This document shows, one piece after another, positions 29,617 to 37,646 of a stretch of DNA of 64,000 bases. Under the pieces are notes generated by a model. It did no database searches, was not told the DNA's origin, and worked only from the letters and a program-made list of their open reading frames with translations. Position 1 is the stretch's first letter; each line of letters opens with the position of its first letter. Position numbers and translations under genes: made by a program. This stretch comes from Trissonchulus latispiculum (lineage: Eukaryota > Nematoda > Enoplea > Enoplida > Ironidae), in NCBI GenBank assembly GCA_030248195.1, contig JASAND010018315.1, positions 1 through 64,000 of the forward strand. Reading direction: 5' to 3'.

Positions 29617-30047
29617 ATACACTAGAAATTGAAAGTACGCTACGGCCTCTCGTTAAAAATTTCGTTGGAGTCTTTCCCATTGACCATCTTCCTGAAACAC
29701 CGCTTGACACATACTGCTTTGTAGCCAACACCGAACCCTGCCAACTTCCTGGACAGCACTGGGTTGCGGTATACGTGGACGATTACGCAGAGTACTTTGA
29801 TAGCTACGGCCGACCACCACTTAAAGAGTTTGAAACATATTTTGAGGGGCGATTACAAAAGCATAACCCGGATCGCTTACAAGATTACACCACTTTCGTC
29901 TGTGGGGAGTACTGCATCTACTTCCTCTACCACCGAGACAAAGGGTTTTCCTTCGAAGACATAATCTCCTTTCTTAGGGAGCGACCTTCTAAAAACGACG
30001 AGATTGTGAAGGGTTTTGTAGACAGTCTAACGATAGTTCATAAATGA
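29613..30047 (+). CDS. Adenain-type cysteine protease (virion maturation)
   Basis: 144 codons. Catalytic pattern of the adenovirus protease/Ulp1 clan: His in GQHWVAVYVDD (about residue 50), acidic residue in EYFDSYGR (about 68), Gln in RLQDYTT (about 89) and Cys in FVCGEYC (about 95). It is short and lacks extra domains, like other Polinton proteases. Its likely substrates are the GG-containing small virion proteins nearby. It overlaps both neighbours by an ATGA. Confidence 0.94.
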   Translation: MNTLEIESTLRPLVKNFVGVFPIDHLPETPLDTYCFVANTEPCQLPGQHWVAVYVDDYAEYFDSYGRPPLKEFETYFEGRLQKHNPDRLQDYTTFVCGEYCIYFLYHRDKGFSFEDIISFLRERPSKNDEIVKGFVDSLTIVHK

Positions 30048-30430
30048 CCGGGCAGAGTCTAACGTTGATAAGTCTTAGGTACGACATAATGGGAACAACA
30101 CAAGAACACACTCCACCGATGGGGTTTGGTAAAGGACTCATTGTTATCTGCTCCATCTTCCTTGCTGCAACCACACTCGCGGTCATCGTCAGCGCACTTG
30201 TTTCCCCAAATTCTCTATGCCTTGACAAAGCGATGATCGACCAACTCCTGAAATCCTTCCATCAAAAAGTTAATCTAACCGTCCTCGGAACTGAACCTTG
30301 TTGGTACTCTCTCAATATCGACTGGGCCGAAATATGCTTCAGTCATAACTACGACGTTTTGCGCGTCTCTATCCCAACAGTCCTCTTAAGGGCTCCCCAA
30401 GGAAAAGGGGTAAAAACCACCTGTATATAG
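30044..30430 (+). CDS. Small Polinton membrane protein with C terminus inside a decayed TIR-like sequence
   Basis: 128 codons from the ATG overlapping the protease stop; a second Met at 30,089 (MGTTQEHT) is an alternative start. One membrane segment (LIVICSIFLAATTLAVIVSAL, about residues 31-51) is followed by a short domain with about five Cys. The last 20 or so codons (from TVLLRAPQ) are read from sequence nearly identical to the inner end of the TIR, so the C terminus was probably captured when that sequence was placed here. No family is recognised. Confidence 0.65.
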   Translation: MTGQSLTLISLRYDIMGTTQEHTPPMGFGKGLIVICSIFLAATTLAVIVSALVSPNSLCLDKAMIDQLLKSFHQKVNLTVLGTEPCWYSLNIDWAEICFSHNYDVLRVSIPTVLLRAPQGKGVKTTCI

Positions 30431-30605
30431 TAGATTAGGGACCAAAAAAATTACAAAATAATAAAACCACAAAAAAATCATAAAGCAAAAACCACAAAAA
30501 AACCTAAAAACTAAAAATCATTAATGCGGCCTGAGCGAAAGCTCAGAAGGTTCCCAAGCCCTTCCGGTAAACCGGTAAAATCGCAGAGGGGTGGAGACAA
30601 TTCTA
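30369..30605 (+). repeat. Internal degenerate copy of the TIR inner end
   Basis: The 26 bp starting CTATCCCAACAGTCCTCTTA match the inner boundary of the right TIR (31,599-31,624) with one difference. After it, in the same order as in the TIR, come an A-rich tract, a CCGGTAA motif, a TCCCAAGCCC motif and a GCAGAGGG...GGAG motif. It also has a perfect hairpin, CTGAGC-GAAA-GCTCAG (about 30,533-30,548). It separates the core gene block from the two distal genes. Confidence 0.7.
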
Positions 30606-30729
30606 ATAGAGATCGGAAATAAAATGGGTATGAATTAATAAAAACACTCAAGACATAAAAACAAAAACGAATCATCACAAGGCTTAACATCAAAGCAGCG
30701 GACTGTATAAAAATAATCAGACTCTAAGC

Positions 30730-31197
30730 ATGGAATCGACAATTGTTCCGTTTTCTACTACTCCTCGTTGCAAATTATGTGACTCGGCCTTGGAAAAAAT
30801 AGTTAACAGTTATTTTCACGAAAATATAGATGCAGCATTTCCTCTCGTTGGGCCAATATTCTACTGTAAACCTTGTTATCGAAGATTCGGAAGGATACGG
30901 ATAGTACTTTGCCGAACAAATTTATATCCAGATGTAGGGGTAATTCAAATAGTAACTGACATGCCGGAATACCAAACGTTTTGTTTCATAAAGCCGACGT
31001 CAAACTGCCCAATTTGCCTAGAGGATTTTGATAGTCACCGAGTATGCCGCAAGCTGGTTTGTAATCACACATTTCATGAGTTTTGTATTGTATCTTGGAA
31101 TTTGAGAAATTACACTTGTCCTGTTTGTCGTACTGAGATAGAATCCGTTCATGACACAAACAATAATGATATTCCGGAAGCGGATGTTTTAGCGTAG
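30730..31197 (+). CDS. RING-H2 finger protein, probable E3 ubiquitin ligase
   Basis: 155 codons. The C-terminal half has a canonical C3H2C3 RING: CPICLEDF, CNHTFHEFCIVSW and CPVCRTEI (about residues 95-137). The N-terminal half has two further Cys pairs (CKLCDSA and CKPCYRRFG). The start ATG follows a TATA-like GTATAAAAATAATC by about 20 bp and a TTAATAAAAAC motif by about 95 bp. RING proteins occur as accessory genes in many large DNA viruses, where they redirect host ubiquitylation; here that role is inferred. It lies outside the core block. Confidence 0.85.
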   Translation: MESTIVPFSTTPRCKLCDSALEKIVNSYFHENIDAAFPLVGPIFYCKPCYRRFGRIRIVLCRTNLYPDVGVIQIVTDMPEYQTFCFIKPTSNCPICLEDFDSHRVCRKLVCNHTFHEFCIVSWNLRNYTCPVCRTEIESVHDTNNNDIPEADVLA

Positions 31198-31305
31198 TTA
31201 AAAAGTGAATGAAGTCAGTAAAAGCAAACGAAATTAATAAAAGCACGAACTATATAAACTAAGCATCACAGAAATTTTCAGACAGATGATAAACGTTGAC
31301 ACAAA

Positions 31306-31569
31306 ATGACCGAGAGCTACAATTGGAGTTATGTGGCGCCGACTGCTGGTGGAGTTACAGTGGGACGACATCCTGAATGTTACAGCTCATACGAAGAAGC
31401 CAAACAAGCTGCGTATGCGTCTATAGCGGAATTCGGTGGCATTCTTCCAGTTATTAAAATTGAAAGGGTGGTTGGGGGAGAAGTGGTAAGGACAATACTT
31501 GTTTCCAATGTGGGTGGACTAGAATATGCAGAATTTTTTCATGGAGATGCGACTCCCTGGCAATCGTAA
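31306..31569 (+). CDS. Small unknown Polinton protein
   Basis: 87 codons, acidic, no membrane segment; opening TESYNWSYVAPTAGGVTVG. It is preceded by TTAATAAAAGC (about 31,234) and ATATAAAC (about 31,253), the same two-motif arrangement as other genes of the element. No family is recognised. It ends 30 bp before the right TIR. Confidence 0.55.
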   Translation: MTESYNWSYVAPTAGGVTVGRHPECYSSYEEAKQAAYASIAEFGGILPVIKIERVVGGEVVRTILVSNVGGLEYAEFFHGDATPWQS

Positions 31570-31599
31570 CATACTCCCAAGAGTTCATCAAGGGTAAAC

Positions 31600-32167
31600 T
31601 ATCCCAACAGCCCTCTTAAGGGCTAAATGTATATACTGTATATAGATATGCTGTATGAATGCTTTGTAAAATCACAAAAATTAAAAATATAGAAAACCAA
31701 AAAACCCAAAAAAATCCGGTAATGGGCCGACGCCGGGTCCCAAGCCCCGGGGGAAGAAAGCAGAGGGACGGAGATGAGGAAGCTTGGAGAGGTGTGAATG
31801 CTTTTTGAACTGGAGGGGGGTATATACTGGGTGTTGTCAAGGTGTGTGGTTGGTAAGGGTAGGAACTGGGTGTAATTCTAGGAGTATGGCAGGAAGTACT
31901 GGGGATATAAACAGGACGTTCGACAGAAGTACAGGGGTTACTGGGGGACAGGGGGTATAAGGAGTACTGGGTGTGTAAACTGGAGGTATGACAGGAAGTA
32001 CTGGGGTATGAACTGGGTGTTGTGAAGGTGTGTGGTTGGTAAGGGTATTTACTGGGAGCAAAGCAAGGTGTGACTACTGGGTGTTGTGAGGGTATTTGAT
32101 TGGTAAGGGAAGAAACTGGGTGTTTTGGGATTGGGATAGGGGCTCGAAAAGCCCGCACTATACTACT
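31600..32167 (-). repeat. Polinton right terminal inverted repeat (568 bp)
   Basis: Reverse complement of 18,190-18,757 with one mismatch noticed (31,759). It is followed at once by the target duplication TACACA (32,168-32,173). Near identity of the TIRs fits either a recent insertion or replication-linked homogenisation. Confidence 0.97.
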
Positions 32168-32173
32168 TACACA

Positions 32174-33300
32174 TATGCATGATTTACACGCGTGACCTTT
32201 TAAGTGGACATTTCCACTTTAAACTATCACAGTGGGCCAGGCAGGGTTTTAGTATACACTCTCAGCTCTGTGAGGCAGGCTGGTCGGGCCGCGCAGTGTT
32301 TTATACATACCCAGCGACTCCCTCTTGAGGTTGGAACCCAGTCCAAACTGCTCTCTCATCTTCTCTATGCTTAAAGCTCTGTGTTAAAGCTCCAACACAC
32401 AGGCAATGCGCGAATTTTGTGCTCAATTTGAGAGGAGGGGAAGAGCTCAGCCGTAGCACGCATATAAGCATATACTAGTCTTATTAATCAGTTAATTATC
32501 CATTAATCACTGCTTGTATTTGGATGTTAGCGTGTTGAAGCTCATACGTTCCCAGCGACCACTAGAACGTTTTGGGCTTCAACACGTAAACATACAAGAG
32601 GACCTTCACGGGCCTGAATTTTCAGGCCTGGCCCGGCCCGTGAAAATTTCTCCTCGGCCCGGCCCGTTAGAAAATTTTTCGACCTCGGCCCGGCCCGGCC
32701 CGCACGTACTTAGGCCCGGCCCGGCCCGTAAGCTAAACAGTTAGGCCCGGCCCGGACCGAGCCCGTTTTACCAATTTTTTGCCGATGCCCAAAATAAAAA
32801 CCAATGTTCACATTTCACAGGATTTTTATTTGTCGTCGCAGATACTGTTTTTAAGCGAATTCTCATTGCCCTAGCTTATTTTGAAAGACAGGCAGCGGTT
32901 CAGTTGTTTGGGTTTAACCATTCGCTGTTCAGGTTTATAGATTCAAATTATAACACCGATAAACTACGTATGTGTGAATTTGGAAGAAAGACAGTAAACT
33001 ATTATGAAAATGAATATGATTTTTATGTGCAAATGTACACACTTATACTTGAGTTGTGGCAAACTTTGAACGTTCTATTTTGTATTTTGATTAACTTGGC
33101 AGTTGTCTGAGTTTGCGTAGAAATTACAATAAATTGTTGTAACCGTTTCTCGGAGTTGAAGTTGGTCAGGTCCGTCTATTCTCTCTGATATCGCACACCA
33201 CCGGTAGTTACATGTATTCTTAGGATTTAAACTTAATCGTAAAGAAGACAACAGCATTTTACTAATTCTCGTCGAGTCAAAATTCACACCCGGACAACAT
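32174..33300. repeat. Gene-free DNA with GGCCCGGCCCG-rich block
   Basis: Positions 32,608-32,765 hold repeated GGCCCGGCCCG words broken by GAAAATTT. This looks like one end of a hAT-like or other TIR element, but no partner end or TSD was found. Otherwise the stretch is AT-rich without a gene. Confidence 0.5.
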
Positions 33301-33305
33301 CACAG

Positions 33306-34345
33306 TAGTGTTGGGATTGGTCGAAGGTTTCCCTGGTTGGCTTGGCTTGGCTTGGCCGAAGTTTGAAGTTGGCCAGCCAATTGGCCGTTGGCCGATGGCC
33401 GGACGGATCTTTTGAACTTTATGACCACAGGGTCACAAAATGCAATAGGGCGACAGGCAGGGTCACGAAATTCAATAGGTGTCTGTGCATGGTCACGAAA
33501 TTCAATAGAGAAAATAGAAAATTTGTTGACGTCAAGACATTCCAAAGTATAGATAAGGTAAAGGATTAAGAGTCAATTTTAACATTCATTCCACAGTTTC
33601 TGTTACATACAGTTAGGTCAGACACTAAAATTAGCAGGCGGTTACATCAAATTAACAAAATTTGTATCTGTATTTTGTAATACAGTTCAATAATTCTGTT
33701 TAATTACTTTCATGCTCTAGTTTCATTTAACTTTTCATTTTATAATTTCAAAACTTATCAAAACGTTTTCGATTAATTTACGAATAAGTTAAATGCGTGA
33801 AAAACGTACATAACTGATTTTTTAATTTACCAAAGGATTAATACTGATACAGTGAGTAAGATGTAACCGCCTGCAACGCACCTTTTCTTAGATCTGCCGC
33901 TCAACGCCTGCTTATATAGTTTGCTTTTAATGGAAATTTTAATGAAGTTTTGTTACTTAATTGTTATTCCAAAACTAACAATTTTGTTTTGTTGAATTAA
34001 TGTGGTTGTTGTTGAGTTCTCGACAAAAACAAGTAAAGTAAATTCTGTTATTTTCGGTTATTTAATGTCGAAATTATACAGCTGAACTGCAGCAAAAGTA
34101 ATTATTTATATATGCATTATTTTCTTCCATGGTCACAATCTTCAATTGGTTTGCACGCATGGTCACAAAATTCAAGAGCGCTACAAGCGAGGTCACAAAA
34201 TTCAAGAGGTCGCATTTATGGTCATAAAGTTCAAGAGATCCGGCCGGCCAACGGCCAATTGGCTGGTCGTTGGCTGTTAGCCGATGGCCGGCCAATGGCC
34301 GTCGGTTGGCCGTTGGCTGTTGCTTGGCCGTAACCAATTAGGCAT
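33306..34345. mobile_element. Inverted-repeat element with GGCC-rich ends and GGTCACAAAATTCAA subterminal repeats
   Basis: The left inner sequence (about 33,370-33,500) and right inner sequence (about 34,125-34,270) are inverted copies. Both carry several GGTCAC(A/G)AAATTCAA units next to GGTCATAAAGTTCAA, and then CCGGCCA/TTGGCCG palindromic blocks. The outer ends are degenerate (TAGTGTTGGGATTGG on the left, ACCAATTAGG on the right) and I find no TSD. Non-coding; a hAT-like origin is a guess. Confidence 0.55.
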
Positions 34346-34489
34346 TCTTTAGCTACTGCAATTTACTATTTTTATTCGTCTACTGTGCTTAATATGGCGT
34401 CTTAATATTCTAAAACAACGCTATCTACGATAAAAGAGTACGGGCATATATACCGAAAACTTAGAGCTAATGGTGATTTCAAAGTCCCA

Positions 34490-34770
34490 GTCGCCTCCAG
34501 ACGCGCGTAGACGCACGTCGACGTGCGTAGACGCGCGTCGAAGCGCGTCAACGCGCTACACAGCCATGTTACATTTGGAGGCGTCGACGCCTCCAAACGT
34601 GACATCACGTTCTGGTGCCATGCTGGCACTGGAAGCGTCGACGCGCGTAGACGTGCGTCGACGCGCGTCAACGCGCCCATTTGTAGCATGCCAGTTTGCG
34701 CGCATCGACGCGCGTTGATGCGCGCAAAATGATATTGACGTTTGTAGACGCGCGTACACCTGCGTTCGCG
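34490..34770. repeat. CpG-rich array of GACGCGCGT palindromic units
   Basis: Many short units of GTAGACGCGCGTCGACG in both orientations, arranged as nested inverted repeats around GGAGGCGTCGACGCCTCC (about 34,576-34,593). Very high CpG in an AT-rich neighbourhood. Arg/Ala/Ser/Thr-rich frames on both strands are by-products. Confidence 0.75.
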
Positions 34771-35026
34771 ACTATGAAGGCACCTTAAGTGTCAACATGT
34801 TATACAGGTAAACTGAAAATCTGTAGTAATGTTTCTATATGTAACATTTATAATGCAATATGGGCACAATATTATGTAGCAAATTAAAATTTTAACACAG
34901 TTGACGCACAAAATCGGCCAAGCCAACTGGCTGAGATTTTGTCGGCCAACGGCCAATGGCTTGGTCGGCCAATGGCCAGCCATTGGCCGATGGCAACCGG
35001 CCAACACACAGCACTACATCCCAAAC

Positions 35027-36748
35027 TAGAGTTGTTGGAAGCTCGGCGCGAAGTAAAGCCAATCCGGCCGGCCACCGTCCCAGACCCAGCCGGTCGGTCG
35101 CACGATCCAAGCTAATAAGTGACTTATATAGAAGCAGGAGTAACTGTATGCATCAGTCAATGCAAAAGCTGTTGCAAAATGCACCAAACCTAAGGCTGAC
35201 CAAAAAAAGTAGAAAGCAAAATTGTTTTCTTCATATCTCAAAAGCGCTTCAAGATAGCTACCAGAAAGCATATATTTTCTGAACCGACATGATGAAATCT
35301 TTCTTTTCGTGAAAATTTTTTTAAATTTCACGTGCGATGTCAAAGGGTGCAGCTTTTATATGTCCAGGAAGATTAGTACATGCTACTAAAACTAGTTTTT
35401 CAGGAAAATTTCCCATTGTCCAGAAGTCCTTCACACAACATTTCAGCGTTTTTAGTTGAAAATTGCGTGAGTTATTCCATTTTTTAGATTTTCCAAAATT
35501 GGAAAGTGGATTTTTCGAAAAATACCTATTTTTGACCCGAAATTTCGGCAAAGCGAATTTAGCAAAAGTGAGTAAAAGTAGCATAACCATAAAGTTCAAT
35601 CTGAGCTGAATCCAACGATATACGTATATAAAGTTTTTGTGACTACGACTAATATTGCGTCCACAATGATTTTTCGGGTCTTGTCTCGATTACCCCCCCC
35701 CCCAGTACTCAAAATCTTTAAAACTTTACCAAATGAGCTAACATTTGGTGTGGGTATGTTTTCGACCACGCTGAGTTCAAATATCGCAAAAATTTTCGAT
35801 TTCGCGAAATTCGAAATTTTTCCATTTCTAAGGGGGGACCAAGGGAAACCGAAAAATTTTTTGTCTTCGATTTTGCTGAAAAGATGTATATAGGGTTTAC
35901 CGGGTCGTAGAACACGAATCTGAAGTCCGTTTTTCGATTCAGCTTTTCGGTCGCTCAGTATAAGCTTACATCTTAAGCTTAAATCTTTAGCTTATACTGA
36001 GCTTACCCGATTTTTCAAACAACTGCCCTTATTTACTGTACTTACTTACTTGCTTGTTTACGTCAGCTGGTTTCTGGCTCCCTTTGATGTTGCCGCCTTG
36101 ACTTGCCTGAACCAGTGCAAACTAGCAAAACTTTTACTTTACTTTTACTCACTTTTGTTAAATTCGCTTTGCCGAAGTTTTGGGTCAATAACTGTTATTT
36201 TTTGAAAAAATTGACTTTCCAATTTTGAAATCACATATATTATGTGAAAGCGGACGCCTAGGCGGTGCTGAAAATCTAATCGAAAATTTTTTTCGTTGAA
36301 CGAATCGCGAGTAATAAATAACCAGTCAAAGTCGAAAAAGCGGCAAAGTTCAAAGGATGTTGAAAATCTAAAAATATAACTCATGCAATTTTAACCAAAA
36401 AAGATGAAATTTGGTATGCGGGGCTTTCGGACAAGGGAAACATTTTCCTGAAAAACTTGTATTAGCAGCATGTACCAATCTTTCTGGACATAAAAGCGGC
36501 ACCCTTTGAAATCGTACGGGAACTTTCAAAAAAGTTTCGCGAAAAGAAAGATCTCGTCATTCCGGGTCAATAAAGATATACTTTATTGTAGCCATCTTGT
36601 CTCACTTTTGAGATATAAAGAAAACATTTTCATTTTCTATTTTTTTGGTCAGACATTAGAACAAAACTGGTACCGGCCGGCCTGGCTTCCAGCTCGGCCA
36701 GCCGGGACCCGTCGGCCGAGCCAGAAAACCAGCCGGGCAACAACACTA
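35027..36748. mobile_element. Nested fold-back element with GGCC-rich ends
   Basis: Outer ends resemble each other (TAGAGTTGTTGG on the left; CAACAACACTA on the right). Inside, about 35,200-35,600 is the reverse complement of about 36,150-36,660, sharing the AAAGGGTGC...GACATAAAAG and TTTTTCAGGAAAAT blocks. The centre holds a diverged fold-back family A copy (about 35,690-36,010). No TSD is seen, so the boundaries are approximate. Non-coding. Confidence 0.55.
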
Positions 36749-36848
36749 TTACAGACCCTGTGAAAAAGGTAAAAACTCAAAAAATTACAACTGATTTAAT
36801 ACACATAAAATCATCAATCAGTGAATATAATAGGGTGCAGGATAAAAC

Positions 36849-37161
36849 CAAGAGTACATAAGCTCTTAGGCTTGTGGACATGATCTGCACGATAACGGCT
36901 GATCCCCCCACAAATTAGACCCATCACTTCAAAGAAATTCGCACGCTATGCCTACGTTCTAAAGCTCGAAAACACAACTACTCAGTTGGTTCAATGTGCG
37001 TCTGTTGCGAGCTTCAGCACACAAGCATAGCGTGCGAATTTCTTTGAAGTAATGGTTCTAATTTGTGGGGGGGGGTCAGCCGTTATCGTGCATATCATGT
37101 CCCCAAGCCTAATAACTAAGAGCTTGACGCTTGTCACACTCTTAGTTATTATGAACTCTTG
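36849..37161. mobile_element. Fold-back element (family B), 313 bp
   Basis: Starts CAAGAGTACATAA and ends with a near reverse complement (TTATGAACTCTTG). Arms share CATGATCTGCACGATAACGG-type sequence and CGCACGCTATG. It is flanked by a 7-bp direct repeat ATAAAAC (36,842-36,848 and 37,162-37,168). A second, larger copy is at 40,299-41,174. Confidence 0.7.
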
Positions 37162-37528
37162 ATAAAACGTAATCATAAGTATTACGTACCAGTAGGCACA
37201 TGTACAGAATCACATACACAACTTACATTACAAAGTCAATTTATAGTTATACATAATGAACCTATATATAATCTAAACTTGACGAAAGCTTTACTAAATT
37301 AAATTCACTAAACGTTTTCGCGCGGTTAGCTGAGTTTAAAAAAAATTAAAATTAGTTGTATACTTTTGCGCAGAAATCAATGTATACTTTAACTTTAACA
37401 CTTTAAAAGATAGACAGTAGGCGCAAACGCTGTAGATAAAAACGACTACTAGTATGCTCTCGCCTCAGAAATTTCACAGAAGCAAGTTCACTACAACCAG
37501 ACAATAGATCAAGAACATTTAGCAAACA

Positions 37529-37646
37529 TCAGCTCAAATTTAGCTCCTTTGCAACAACCAGCGAAGTTATCGGATGCATAAAGTTTCTGTTGGACTGAAA
37601 CTGTAAGATCGCAGCGTCTCGCGTCTTCTCCCAAGAGTACAAGCTT
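37529..37646 (-). CDS. LTA4H-like gene, last exon
   Basis: Acceptor TTTTCAG at 37,647-37,653. Encodes the C-terminal part containing [15 protein letters not shown] and the stop TGA (37,529-37,531). It keeps the HP-x-T segment of the family C terminus. Confidence 0.93.

Larger units (their letters stand above)
18190..32167. mobile_element. Polinton/Maverick (adintovirus-like) element, 13,978 bp, complete with TIRs and TSD
   Basis: Both ends read AGTAGTATAGTGCGGG inward, which agrees with the 5'-AG termini known for Polintons. The flanks are a perfect 6-bp duplication TACACA (18,184-18,189 and 32,168-32,173), the length produced by Polinton integration. The hallmark set is present: protein-primed family B polymerase, retroviral-type integrase, FtsK/HerA-type packaging ATPase, adenain-type protease, and major and minor capsid proteins. 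PolB runs leftward and the other genes rightward from a central intergenic region. It is essentially intact apart from one stop codon in polB. As is known for the group, it could move as a transposon and possibly form virions. Confidence 0.97.

Noticed and set aside
24073..31569. A bacterial operon or phage, suggested by dense gene overlap
   Set aside because: The genes are Polinton-type, flanks are eukaryotic (U2 snRNA, spliced genes, tRNA), and TIR plus 6-bp TSD prove insertion into this genome.
34402..34759. Arg/Ala/Ser/Thr-rich ORFs on both strands
   Set aside because: Products of the CpG palindrome array.
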